Source of the DNA: CAVQMB01 sp963713445
GTDB taxonomy: Bacteria > Pseudomonadota > Gammaproteobacteria > Competibacterales > Competibacteraceae
Assembly (NCBI GenBank): GCA_963713445.1
Contig: CAVQMB010000005.1
Coordinates: 35,511 to 99,510, forward strand
Length of the DNA stretch: 64,000 nt
Direction: 5' to 3'
Shown here one piece after another: positions 18,268-28,047 of this stretch; the first letter of the stretch is position 1; each line of letters opens with the position of its first letter. The position numbers and the translations under genes were made by a program. The notes beneath the pieces are model-generated. The model saw nothing but the letters and a program-made list of their open reading frames with translations, did no database searches and was not told the DNA's origin.

Positions 18268-19235
18268 TGAATCCCCTGGCTGCCGTTCTGCGGCACCGTG
18301 CCATGGTCGTGCTGGACGGTGCGCTAGCGACCGAACTGGAGCGGCGCGGCTGCGATCTGAATGACCCCTTGTGGTCCGCCCGGGTATTGCTGGAGAGACC
18401 GGAACTGATCCTCCAGGTCCACGCCGATTACTTTGCTGCCGGTGCCGATTGCGCCATCACCGCCAGCTATCAGGCTAGTGTCGCCGGGTTCGCCCGTCGC
18501 GGCCTGAGCGCTGAAGCCGCCGAGGGCCTGATCCGGCGTTCGGTTCGGCTGGCGGTCGCGGCACGCGATCGGTTCTGGTGTGATGCGGCGCTGCGCAATG
18601 GCCGCCCCCGGCCGTTCGTGGCCGGTTCGGTCGGCCCTTATGGTGCTTACCTGGCCGATGGTTCTGAATATCGCGGCGACTACCACCTGAGCGAGCGTGA
18701 ACTGATCGAATTCCATCGGCCACGGTTGGCGGCGCTGGTCGCGGCCGGGGCTGATATCCTGGCCTGCGAGACGCTGCCTTGCAGCCACGAGGCCCACGCG
18801 TTGCTGCGGCTGCTGGAGGAATTTCCCGAGATCAGCGCATGGTTCAGCTTCACAGCCTGCGACGACCGTCACATTGTCAACGGCGAGCGGCTGGCGGACG
18901 TCGTTGCGACGTTCGAAGGCCACGATCAGGTCGCCGCCATTGGCATCAACTGCACACCGCCGCAATACCTGTCCGGCCTGATCAGGGAAGCGGGCTGCGT
19001 TACCCGCAAGCCGATCGTCGTGTATCCCAATTCCGGCGAGAGCTACGATGCCGGCCGGCATGACTGGTGTGGCGAATCAGCCGGCGCGGGGCTCGCCGGC
19101 CAGGCGCGCGACTGGTATCACGCCGGAGCCCGGCTCATCGGCGGTTGCTGCCGTACCACACCGGCCGATATCGGCGCCATCACCCGCTGGGCTAGAGGCC
19201 TGCCGACGCCGGACGATACGCCGATTGTGGGCTGA
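18267..19235 (+). CDS. mmuM: Homocysteine S-methyltransferase
   Basis: 322-residue zinc-dependent methyltransferase that transfers a methyl group from S-methylmethionine (or S-adenosylmethionine) to homocysteine, yielding methionine. The N-terminal LDGALATELERRG, the ITASYQAS motif, and the zinc-binding cysteines in GINCTPP and GGCCRTTP are all present. A GTG three bases earlier is possible, but the ATG at 18267 overlaps the preceding stop. There is no mmuP transporter beside it; coupling to a deacetylase is unusual and its meaning is unknown. Confidence 0.92.
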   Translation: MNPLAAVLRHRAMVVLDGALATELERRGCDLNDPLWSARVLLERPELILQVHADYFAAGADCAITASYQASVAGFARRGLSAEAAEGLIRRSVRLAVAARDRFWCDAALRNGRPRPFVAGSVGPYGAYLADGSEYRGDYHLSERELIEFHRPRLAALVAAGADILACETLPCSHEAHALLRLLEEFPEISAWFSFTACDDRHIVNGERLADVVATFEGHDQVAAIGINCTPPQYLSGLIREAGCVTRKPIVVYPNSGESYDAGRHDWCGESAGAGLAGQARDWYHAGARLIGGCCRTTPADIGAITRWARGLPTPDDTPIVG

Positions 19236-19261
19236 CCGGCTTTCCCGTGCCCCGGGCCAGT

Positions 19262-20647
19262 TTAGCGGCGGCCGCGGCTTCTGCTGCGGCCCGGTTTCAC
19301 CGGCCGATGTTGCTGCGGTCGGTGTGGCCGGCTCGGCTGATAAGGGTTTTCACCGCCTTTGAACTCGATACGCAACGGTGTCCCGATCAGTTTGAACGCG
19401 TCCCGATAGATATTGGTGAGGTAGCGCCGGTAAGCACCCGGAATGTGGCTGATTCTGTTGCCATGGATTACGATAACCGGTGGGTTTTGACCACCTTGAT
19501 GCGCATAGCGCAACTTGATGCTGTGACCGTGCACCAGCGGTGGCTGGTGGTGGGCAATGGCTTGCTCCAGAATCCGGGTCAATTCGGGTGTGGTCAGCTT
19601 GCAGGTGGCGGCGCTATGGGCCTCGTCGACTGAATCCAGAAGATCCATTACCCCGGAGCCGTGCAGCGCAGAGATAAAGTGCAGCCGGGCGAAGTCGCAG
19701 AAGCTCAGGCGTCGGTCCAGTTCCGCCCGGATCCGGTCGCGGGCACCGGGCTCCAGTCGGTCCCATTTGTTGACCGCGATGACCAGGCCGCGACCGCGTT
19801 CGATGATGTGCCCCAGCAACCGGGCATCCTGCTCGGCCACGCCCTGACGCGCGTCCAGCAGCATCAGTACTACATGCGCTTGTTCGATGGCCTGAAGCGT
19901 CTTGATGATACTGAACTTCTCGATCGTTTCGTGGATCCGGCTGCGGCGTCGCACGCCGGCGGTGTCGATCAGCGTGTAATGGCGCTGATCCTTGGTGAAC
20001 GGAATGTAAACGCTGTCCCGGGTGGTGCCTGGCAGGTCCGAGGCCAGCACCCGCTCTTCACCGAGCAGGCGGTTGATCAGGGTGGACTTGCCGACGTTGG
20101 GCCGGCCCACCACGGCCAGGCGAATGCTGCCGTCGGGTCCGGGCGATTCCGGGACGGCCGGCACTGCGGCCAGCACCGCCTCGAACAACGCAGTCACGCC
20201 CTGGTTGTGACTGGCTGAAATGGCGTGGGGTCGTCCCAGACCCAGGGCGTAGAACTCGGCACCGACCAGATCCGGGTCGAGCTGTTCGGCCTTGTTGATC
20301 ACCAGATACAGTGTTTTGCCGAGTCGGCGCAGATCGCCGGCGATGGTCTGGTCGGCAGCGGTCGGACCACTGCGACCATCCACCAGGAACAGCACTACAT
20401 CGGCTTCGCGTGCTGCCAGCAGTGCCTGTTGCGAGACCCGTTCCGCCAGTTCGTCACCAGACTCGATCAAGCCACCGGTATCGACCACCAGATAAGGCTT
20501 GCCGCCGACCCGGGCATGACCGTATTGACGATCGCGAGTCAGCCCGGAGTAGTCGGCAACCAGGGCATCGCGGGTGCGGGTCAGCAGATTGAACAGCGTC
20601 GACTTGCCGACATTGGGCCGCCCGACCAGCGCGATAACGGGTAGCAT
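19262..20647 (-). CDS. der: Ribosome-assembly GTPase Der (EngA)
   Basis: Essential GTPase with two consecutive G domains and a C-terminal KH-like domain, acting in 50S ribosomal subunit maturation. The 461-residue product shows two P-loops (both GRPNVGKST, near residues 8-16 and about 185-193), the switch DTGGL and DTAGV motifs, the NKAE and NKWD guanine-specificity motifs, and the KH segment ending in a basic tail rich in R, P and H. It ends the bamB-containing operon, six bases after bamB. Confidence 0.97.
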   Translation of the reverse strand: MLPVIALVGRPNVGKSTLFNLLTRTRDALVADYSGLTRDRQYGHARVGGKPYLVVDTGGLIESGDELAERVSQQALLAAREADVVLFLVDGRSGPTAADQTIAGDLRRLGKTLYLVINKAEQLDPDLVGAEFYALGLGRPHAISASHNQGVTALFEAVLAAVPAVPESPGPDGSIRLAVVGRPNVGKSTLINRLLGEERVLASDLPGTTRDSVYIPFTKDQRHYTLIDTAGVRRRSRIHETIEKFSIIKTLQAIEQAHVVLMLLDARQGVAEQDARLLGHIIERGRGLVIAVNKWDRLEPGARDRIRAELDRRLSFCDFARLHFISALHGSGVMDLLDSVDEAHSAATCKLTTPELTRILEQAIAHHQPPLVHGHSIKLRYAHQGGQNPPVIVIHGNRISHIPGAYRRYLTNIYRDAFKLIGTPLRIEFKGGENPYQPSRPHRPQQHRPVKPGRSRSRGRR

Positions 20648-20652
20648 GGCCG

Positions 20653-21825
20653 TCAGCTGCCGCCTGATCCGGGGCGGGCGGTAAAGGCATACAGTTTGCC
20701 GCTGCGGCCGAGCACGTACAGGGTGTTGTCGGCCAGCAGAGGGGTGCTGGCGAGGCCGTCACCGTCGCTTTGGATGCGCGCCACGATCTGACCGGTGTCG
20801 CCATCCAGCCATTGCAGATAACCCTGGTAGTCGCCGACCACCACATCACTGCTGACTGCTACCGGTGCGCTCAAGCGGCGGCCACGCAAGGCATCCTGCT
20901 GCCACAGCGTGTGGCCGTCACGGGCATCCAGCGCCCAGACGGTCCCCTTGGTATCGGTGATGAACAGTCGGTTGTCGGCGATGTCGATGCCGGTGTCGCT
21001 GGATAGCTTGTGCGCCCATAGCAGGTCGCCGCTTTGCAGATTGAGCGCGACCACATCGTTCTGGTAGGCAGCCGCGAACAAGACATTGCCAACCCGCTTC
21101 ATGTCCGCGTCGACGTCGTCCAGCCGTTCCACTTCGGTGCGCCCGTTGGGCGAGGCTATCCGGCGTGTACCGATTACCGTGCCGTTCCGGAGATTGAGCA
21201 GCAGCACCTTGCCGTCGGCAAGGCCGGCAATGACCGCGTTGTTGGCGATCAGCGGCCGCGAGGCCCCCTGCAGTGTCAGCACCGGCAGGGAAGTGTCGTA
21301 GGCCCAGAGCTGGCTGCCATCCTTGGCGCTGAGACCGGTGAAGGTGCCGTCGACGGTTCGTACGACCACCACCCCGTCGGCTTCCACCGGTGCTGTCGGT
21401 ACTTCGCTGGGTACCTTGGCCTTCCAGCGCTGTTTGCCGGTATTCTCGTCGAATGCTGCCACCTGGCCGTCAACCGTGCCGACATACACCAGACCATCGC
21501 CAGCTCCTACGCCGGCCGAGATCAGGAGATCGGTTGCAGTGTGCCACTGGCGCTGACCGTTGCTGGTGTCGACTGCGCTGACATCGCCGTGGTAACCGGC
21601 GACGAACAGCCGATCGCCAACCAGTGCCGGCGTCAGCGCGGCGAATGCGGACCCACTGCCGGAACTGACATTGGAATGCCAGAGTTCACGCACTGGCTGC
21701 GGTTGGGCAAGTGGCTTGAGCGGGGTCGGTGGAAGGCTGTTGTCAGTACCCAGGAAGTAGGAATTGACCCAACCGCAACCACCCAGTAGCAGGCTGATCA
21801 AAACGATTCCGAATAGGCGTGCCAT
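20653..21825 (-). CDS. bamB: Outer-membrane assembly lipoprotein BamB
   Basis: Beta-propeller lipoprotein of the BAM complex that supports insertion of outer-membrane proteins. The 390-residue product has a signal peptide ending in the lipobox LLGGC. PQQ-like beta-propeller repeats follow (recurring W-x-A-L-D-A-x-x-G, V-A-L-N-L-Q-S-G, A-F-D-E-N-T-G type units), with the conserved LWHSNVSSGSG region near the N terminus. Position between yfgM and der matches the usual gammaproteobacterial order. Confidence 0.95.
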   Translation of the reverse strand: MARLFGIVLISLLLGGCGWVNSYFLGTDNSLPPTPLKPLAQPQPVRELWHSNVSSGSGSAFAALTPALVGDRLFVAGYHGDVSAVDTSNGQRQWHTATDLLISAGVGAGDGLVYVGTVDGQVAAFDENTGKQRWKAKVPSEVPTAPVEADGVVVVRTVDGTFTGLSAKDGSQLWAYDTSLPVLTLQGASRPLIANNAVIAGLADGKVLLLNLRNGTVIGTRRIASPNGRTEVERLDDVDADMKRVGNVLFAAAYQNDVVALNLQSGDLLWAHKLSSDTGIDIADNRLFITDTKGTVWALDARDGHTLWQQDALRGRRLSAPVAVSSDVVVGDYQGYLQWLDGDTGQIVARIQSDGDGLASTPLLADNTLYVLGRSGKLYAFTARPGSGGS

Positions 21826-21832
21826 GATTGAT

Positions 21833-22474
21833 TTACTGACTGTTTTTAGCGGGTGGCAGATTGCTCAGCTTCCAGTGCAGCAGCCTGGCTTCTGCACCGG
21901 GGCCCAGCGCGTTCAGCGCATCCTCGTAGGCCAGCCGGGCCTGATCGACCTTGTGCTGGGCGGCGTAGATATCGCCCTTGAGTATCTGTTTCTCCGCACT
22001 GAAGCCGTCACCCACCACTTGGTCGATCTGGGCCAGTGCCTCCGCCGGTTTGTTCTGTGCCAGCAGTACGCGGGCCAGGCGCAACCGGGCAATAGCCCGG
22101 ATATCGGCTGCTTTGGTATGCTTCAGCACCCAATGCAGCGACGCCGCCGCCTTTGCATTGTGGCCGGCGTCGGCTTCGAACCGGGCCAGCATCAGCGCGG
22201 CCAGGACCCCGTAAGTGGTGTTGCCATACTCGTCGGTGAGTACAGCGGCCTGCCCGCGGGCTTTGGGGAGGTCATCCTGGCGGGTCGCGTTCAGCATGGC
22301 CTGATAATACCCTGACGCCATGACTTCCTGCTGGCGCTGGTGTTGTTGCCACCAGCGCCAGCCGCCCAGCGCCGCCAGGCCAATGACGATGCCGCCGACA
22401 ATGGCCGGACCGTATTTCACCAGCCAGGCTTTGATTGCTTCGACCTGTTCCTGCTCACTCAAATGTTCTGCCAT
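21833..22474 (-). CDS. yfgM: YfgM-like TPR protein, SecYEG translocon ancillary subunit
   Basis: 213-residue inner-membrane protein with a short cytoplasmic N terminus (SEQEQVEAIKAWLVKYG), one membrane helix (about residues 24-44) and a periplasmic tetratricopeptide-like domain. In E. coli YfgM binds PpiD at the translocon and aids periplasmic chaperoning. It starts two bases after the hisS stop, consistent with one transcript. Confidence 0.92.
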   Translation of the reverse strand: MAEHLSEQEQVEAIKAWLVKYGPAIVGGIVIGLAALGGWRWWQQHQRQQEVMASGYYQAMLNATRQDDLPKARGQAAVLTDEYGNTTYGVLAALMLARFEADAGHNAKAAASLHWVLKHTKAADIRAIARLRLARVLLAQNKPAEALAQIDQVVGDGFSAEKQILKGDIYAAQHKVDQARLAYEDALNALGPGAEARLLHWKLSNLPPAKNSQ

Positions 22475-22476
22475 CG

Positions 22477-23772
<1,296 letters not shown>

Positions 23773-23861
23773 GGCGTGTCAGTGAGTTACTCGGAGGGTT
23801 GCAGGATAACAGGAAGTGTCTGACAAGCGGACTGGTCAGACCGGCTGCGATGGCCGCGATA

Positions 23862-24839
23862 TCAGTCGCCTGGCGGTCCCTTCAGCACAAACTGGTTGAC
23901 CGTACCGTACTTGGGCACGTAAAGCGAGCGCTTGACGGCTTTCCCGTCCAGAGTGAGAGTTGCCGCCTGAGCATTGCCGAGCTTAATGGTAAACGGCGGT
24001 ACACCGGTCACGGTGCGGTGTTCACCGGCCTTCAGCAGGCCATAGACGAGTTGATCGCCCCGGGCATCGGTGACGTTGGTCCAGCACTTGGCACTGACTT
24101 TGATGCGCAAGGTGCTGCTGGCCGTTGTTGCCGCTCCCTGGGCGGTACCCGTTTCGGCCACCGCCGGCTTGCCGCCAGTCGCTGATTCGTCAGCAGCGCT
24201 GGCGCTTGTGGCCGGGGATTTTCCGGTCTTGGTCACGGGCGTTGCCGGTGCCGGTTCGGCCGGCGACGACGCGGGTTGTGCCACCTTGTCGGCAGCTGCC
24301 GCCACCTGCGTAGCCGTGGCCTGAGCATCGCCTGCGGGGGTGCTGACACGGTTGGTGGTCGTCGGGGGCGTTGCGCCAGCCAGCCGGGCCGGTGTTGAGG
24401 GCGCCGCAGGGTCAGGTGACGGCGGTTCCCGGTGGGCGCGGCGCTGCGGTGCCAGGATCCAACCCAGCCAGAACACCGCGACCACCAGCAAAGCGGACCG
24501 CATCCAGTGCAGATTCCCGTCACGGATTTGGCGAATCAGCGTCCGGGCTAGCCGCAATGGCGCTGGCTGGTCGATACCCAATGCCTTGAAGCGGGTCAGT
24601 ACGTCCTGTTCGGGCACTCCCAGCAGATGGGCATAGTTAGCCAGATACATGCGCGCGAAAACGGGCGTGCCCACAGCCTCGAAACGGTCGCTTTCCAGCG
24701 CCTGGATAATCTCGGGTCGGGTTCTGAGAGCCTCGGCGACCTGGTGCAATCGCAGGCCGCGCTGGCGCCGGGCCTGCCGCAGTAAAGCGCCTGGCGAGGC
24801 GGTCGCCGGTGGCATTGGATCAGGTGGCAGCTGGCTCAT
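23862..24839 (-). CDS. rodZ: RodZ-like cell-shape protein (HTH plus DUF4115)
   Basis: Bitopic inner-membrane protein linking MreB to the elongation machinery. The 325-residue product has a cytoplasmic HTH_25 domain (about residues 18-90, LRQARRQRGLRLHQVAEAL), a membrane helix near 128-148 (ALLVVAVFWLGWILA), a long low-complexity Pro/Thr/Ala/Ser periplasmic linker, and a C-terminal DUF4115 beta domain with VTDARGDQLVYGLLKAG. Its start overlaps the pilW stop by four bases. The role is assigned from family and synteny. Confidence 0.92.
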   Translation of the reverse strand: MSQLPPDPMPPATASPGALLRQARRQRGLRLHQVAEALRTRPEIIQALESDRFEAVGTPVFARMYLANYAHLLGVPEQDVLTRFKALGIDQPAPLRLARTLIRQIRDGNLHWMRSALLVVAVFWLGWILAPQRRAHREPPSPDPAAPSTPARLAGATPPTTTNRVSTPAGDAQATATQVAAAADKVAQPASSPAEPAPATPVTKTGKSPATSASAADESATGGKPAVAETGTAQGAATTASSTLRIKVSAKCWTNVTDARGDQLVYGLLKAGEHRTVTGVPPFTIKLGNAQAATLTLDGKAVKRSLYVPKYGTVNQFVLKGPPGD

Positions 24840-25579
24840 TGGGCAGGGGGTAGCTGCTTGGCCTGCGGTGAATTGGGAAACCGGGTGTGCAGCAGGTGAG
24901 CATATTCAGCACGCATTCGGGTCTCGCCCAGTGCTTGCTCGACCTCCATGGCGAGTTTCAGACTGACCGGATTGAAACTGGCCCGCTTGTGGTAACGCAG
25001 CAGAAACTGCTTGGCCCGGCGATTGTCACCTTCGATGTGCATCAGTCGCGCCATTTCGAACAAGGTCCCGCCGGCGTCAGGGTTCTTCTTCAGGGCAAGC
25101 TGGTAAAGCCGCTCGGCTTCCTTGAGGTTACCGGCACGGCGTGCGCAGACACCGGCACCCGTATAGGCAATCTCCGGCGCCGTCAGGCGCGGATCCCCGG
25201 CTGCTTTGAGAAATATCTGTTTGCCTTCACGGGCTTTGCCATTGGCGCACAGTACCCGTGCCAGATTCATCTGGGCCAGCAGATACTGTGGCTTGAGTTG
25301 AACCGCCTTGCGATAGTAGCGCTCGGCCTGCTCCGGATTGCCGCTCTGCTCGTAAAGCACGCCGAGCGCGTTGTCGGCTTCCGCCAGCTTGGGATTGTAC
25401 TTCAGCGCCAGCAGCAGCTTCTGCTTGGCGGTGTCGAGATGGCCTTGCTCCATGTAACCGACGCCCAGCCGCAGGTTAATGTGGGCAGCATGGGCGTCGT
25501 CAGTGTGCTCCGCCGGGTTACCGGTGGTTGCGCACCCCGCGACCAGCAGAGTCAGCAGCAGGGCGACAGTGCGCTTCAC
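24836..25579 (-). CDS. pilW: Type IV pilus biogenesis lipoprotein PilW/PilF
   Basis: TPR pilotin-like lipoprotein that promotes multimerisation of the PilQ secretin. The 247-residue product has a lipoprotein signal (VALLLTLLVAGC, lipobox AGC) and about six tetratricopeptide repeats, including LALKYNPKLAEADNALGVLYEQ. The longest frame begins at a TTG at 25600, but GCGGAG lies seven bases upstream of the GTG at 25579, so that start is preferred. It follows rlmN by 17 bases. With pilT near the window start, this supports a functional type IV pilus. Confidence 0.9.
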   Translation of the reverse strand: MKRTVALLLTLLVAGCATTGNPAEHTDDAHAAHINLRLGVGYMEQGHLDTAKQKLLLALKYNPKLAEADNALGVLYEQSGNPEQAERYYRKAVQLKPQYLLAQMNLARVLCANGKAREGKQIFLKAAGDPRLTAPEIAYTGAGVCARRAGNLKEAERLYQLALKKNPDAGGTLFEMARLMHIEGDNRRAKQFLLRYHKRASFNPVSLKLAMEVEQALGETRMRAEYAHLLHTRFPNSPQAKQLPPAQ

Positions 25580-25596
25580 CGCTGGGCTCCGCGCGA

Positions 25597-26685
25597 TCAA
25601 CTGGCAAGACGGGTGAAGCGCTGATCGCGCCGGCTGCGATCCTGCACCTGGCCGGCGAGCTGGCCGCAGGCCGCGGCGATGTCTTCGCCACGGGTCTTGC
25701 GGGTGACGGCCATCAGGTCGTGCGCCAGCAGAATTTCACGGAAGCGGTTGATTGCGGCCGGGCTGGAGCGGCGGTACGTCGCATTCGGGAACGGGTTGAA
25801 CGGAATCAGATTGACTTTGGAGCGGATACCGCTCAACAGCTTGACCAGCGCCCGGGCATGGCACTCGGAATCGTTGACGCCGTCCAGCATCACGTACTCC
25901 CAGGTGATGTGGCTGGGTGCCGGCCGGTCGGCCAGATAGGCACGGCATGCCGGCAGCAGTTCGGCCAGCGGGTAACGGCGGTTGAGCGGAACCAACTGAT
26001 CGCGCAAGGCATCATCCGGGGCGTGCAGCGACACGGCCAGACTGACGTCAGAGAGCTCACGCAGCTTATGGATCTGAGGCACCACGCCGGCGGTGCTCAG
26101 AGTAACCCGTCGTTTCGACAGACCGAAGCCGAGATCGTCCATCATCAGGTTGAGTGCCGGTACTACATTCTTCAAATTATACAGCGGTTCACCCATGCCC
26201 ATCAGCACCACGTTGGTGATCCGGCGGCTGCCGGGACGGCCACCGCCCAGGGCTTGATGCGCCAGCCACAACTGACCGATGATTTCGGCGGTGCTGAGAT
26301 TGCGGTTAAAGCCTTGGCGTGCGGTCGCGCAGAAGCTGCAGTCGAGGATGCAACCGACCTGTGACGACACGCACAAGGTGCCGCGATCAGTTTCCGGTAT
26401 GAACACTGTTTCAATGCAGTTGCCGCCGTCCAGCTGGATTAGCCACTTACGGGTGCCATCGTGCGACCGGCGGTCCAGCAGCGGCCTGGGCAGACGGACC
26501 TCCGCCGCTTGCTCCAGCCGCGTCCGCAGGGATTTGCTGAGATTGGTCATGGCGGCAAAGTCACTCACCCCGTCGTGGTAAATCCATTTCATGATCTGCT
26601 CCGCGCGATAACCCGGTTCCCGCAATTCGAGAAACAGCGTTTCGAGCGCGCTACGGTCGAGATCGAGCAGGTTGACGGTGGCCAT
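25597..26685 (-). CDS. rlmN: Dual-specificity rRNA/tRNA (adenine-C2) methyltransferase RlmN
   Basis: Radical-SAM enzyme that methylates C2 of A2503 in 23S rRNA and of A37 in some tRNAs. The 362-residue product carries the CxxxCxxC cluster motif as CILDCSFCATARQGF, the GMGEPLYN motif that binds SAM, and the family-specific ends. The frame is open upstream to 26889, but homologues start at MATVNLLDLD, which corresponds to 26685. It sits 13 bases after ndk and heads the pilW-rodZ-hisS-yfgM-bamB-der gene string. Confidence 0.97.
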   Translation of the reverse strand: MATVNLLDLDRSALETLFLELREPGYRAEQIMKWIYHDGVSDFAAMTNLSKSLRTRLEQAAEVRLPRPLLDRRSHDGTRKWLIQLDGGNCIETVFIPETDRGTLCVSSQVGCILDCSFCATARQGFNRNLSTAEIIGQLWLAHQALGGGRPGSRRITNVVLMGMGEPLYNLKNVVPALNLMMDDLGFGLSKRRVTLSTAGVVPQIHKLRELSDVSLAVSLHAPDDALRDQLVPLNRRYPLAELLPACRAYLADRPAPSHITWEYVMLDGVNDSECHARALVKLLSGIRSKVNLIPFNPFPNATYRRSSPAAINRFREILLAHDLMAVTRKTRGEDIAAACGQLAGQVQDRSRRDQRFTRLAS

Positions 26686-26698
26686 GGCGAACTGACAC

Positions 26699-27130
26699 TC
26701 AGCGGGTGCGCGGGCAGATTTGACCGTCGTCGAAGAAGAACCCGATTTCGCTTGCCGCGGTCTCTGGCGCGTCCGAGCCGTGTACCGCATTCTCTTCGAC
26801 GTTGTCGGCGAAATCAGCACGAATAGTCCCTGGTGCGGCTTTCTGGGGATCGGTCGCACCCATGACTTCACGGTTCTTGGCGATTGCATTCTCGCCTTCC
26901 AGAACCTGCACCATGACCGGCCCGGAGGTCATGAACGCCACCAGGTCCTTATAAAAGGGACGCTCACGGTGGACAGCATAAAACTGCTCTGCCTGCTCAC
27001 GGCTGAGATGCAGCATGCGAGCGGCCACGATCTTGAGGCCCGCGCCCTCGAAGCGCGCATAGATCTTGCCGATCAGGTTCTTGGCTACCGCATCCGGTTT
27101 GACGATGGAGAGGGTACGTTCGACGGCCAT
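26699..27130 (-). CDS. ndk: Nucleoside diphosphate kinase
   Basis: Transfers the gamma phosphate from ATP to nucleoside diphosphates through a phosphohistidine intermediate. The 143-residue product shows TLSIVKPDAV at the start, RPFYKDLVAFMTSGPV and the active-site NAVHGSDA with the catalytic His. The frame continues upstream to 27205, but the ATG at 27130 has a good upstream purine tract (GGAGGAAAC further up) and gives the family length. The gene is first in the rlmN string and has an extended -10 promoter upstream. Confidence 0.97.
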   Translation of the reverse strand: MAVERTLSIVKPDAVAKNLIGKIYARFEGAGLKIVAARMLHLSREQAEQFYAVHRERPFYKDLVAFMTSGPVMVQVLEGENAIAKNREVMGATDPQKAAPGTIRADFADNVEENAVHGSDAPETAASEIGFFFDDGQICPRTR

Positions 27131-27208
27131 GAGTGCTCCGTTGCCGATGGTTCTGGAGGAAACTGATTCAGGATGGGTCCGTAATGGCGAGCCCGGAATA
27201 AGCACTCA

Positions 27209-27217
27209 AGTATAACA
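27209..27217 (-). promoter_or_regulatory. Extended -10 element for the ndk operon
   Basis: On the minus strand TG-n-TATACT is found about 80 bases upstream of the ndk ATG, in an AT-rich block. No convincing -35 box at the ideal distance was found (TTACAC lies 15 bases upstream), as is common for extended -10 promoters. Confidence 0.45.
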
Positions 27218-27233
27218 AATAAAATCGGTGTGT

Positions 27234-27250
27234 AACGGCAACTTGCCGTT
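27234..27250 (-). terminator. Hairpin right after the gamma-glutamylcyclotransferase stop
   Basis: AACGGCAA-C-TTGCCGTT is a perfect 8-base inverted repeat beginning inside the upstream stop codon. A T-rich stretch (ATTTTATTTG) follows about ten bases later on the minus strand. It could be a weak terminator or a protein-binding palindrome in front of the ndk promoter. Confidence 0.4.
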
Positions 27251-27921
27251 CAGTGCTGGTACTCCAGCACCAGCCGCTGCAACTGGTGCAATGTGCCATC
27301 ACGTACGCCAAGTTGGTCGAGGTGTTCGACCGTATTAAACAGGTAATCGGCGCACCGGCCCAGCCAGCCTTCGGCCCTGGCGATCATGGCAGCGGCTTGC
27401 TCGGGCGCGACGTCCGGCAGGTAGCGGGGGTGATCACGATTGACCACGAAGGTTGCGGCTCGGCGTGGACCCAGCGGCGTGCGCAAGGTCAGCAGCCGGG
27501 GCCGGTAGGCGCCGCTCACCATCTCCCGGTTCCAGACGACGTCGAATTCAGTCTCGGCCAGTGCAGGATCGATCCGATAGCCAATGCCGCGGCAGGAACC
27601 GCCTGGCTTAAGCGCCAGCATCAGGCCCGGACAGTCCGGCGAGCCGCGTCCGGTCGGCGCCCGCAGGCAGAAGCTGCGATGGTAGCCGTGCAACAGGGCC
27701 GGCTGGCGGTCCAGGTAGTGGATACACGGATTCCACATCAGCGAACCGTAGCCGAACAACCAGACTTCGTCATCGCCGATCGCCTCGAGGATGGCACGCT
27801 TGGAGGCTTGCCGCTGTGCCGGTGGCAACCGGGTGGTCAGGCCCAGCCGTTCGGCCTCCTTGACCTTTTCCTCAATCAGCCCGGCCTCGATGTGCTCGCG
27901 GGTTAGAGTCATGAACGCCAT
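27250..27921 (-). CDS. ChaC-type gamma-glutamylcyclotransferase
   Basis: About 223 residues. It contains the defining FGYGSLMWNP motif (substrate-binding G-Y-G-S-L) and the later D-V-V-W-N-R-E-M region supplying the catalytic Glu, then FVVNRDHPRYLP, typical of ChaC-like enzymes that release 5-oxoproline from glutathione or gamma-glutamyl peptides. The frame remains open far upstream (to 29148), but that is antisense to the exporter genes. The start at 27921 or the ATG three codons later at 27912 cannot be separated, as neither has a clear ribosome site. Confidence 0.88.
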   Translation of the reverse strand: MAFMTLTREHIEAGLIEEKVKEAERLGLTTRLPPAQRQASKRAILEAIGDDEVWLFGYGSLMWNPCIHYLDRQPALLHGYHRSFCLRAPTGRGSPDCPGLMLALKPGGSCRGIGYRIDPALAETEFDVVWNREMVSGAYRPRLLTLRTPLGPRRAATFVVNRDHPRYLPDVAPEQAAAMIARAEGWLGRCADYLFNTVEHLDQLGVRDGTLHQLQRLVLEYQH

Positions 27922-28047
27922 TACATGCTGCGGAACCGGAATCCGACTATACCAAGCCGTCGACCGGGACTCTATAACCGCGGGGTTACAACTTGTTACG
28001 CTGCCGTTCAGCAACTGGAGGTAAAATAGCGTCGGGTTCAATCCAGG

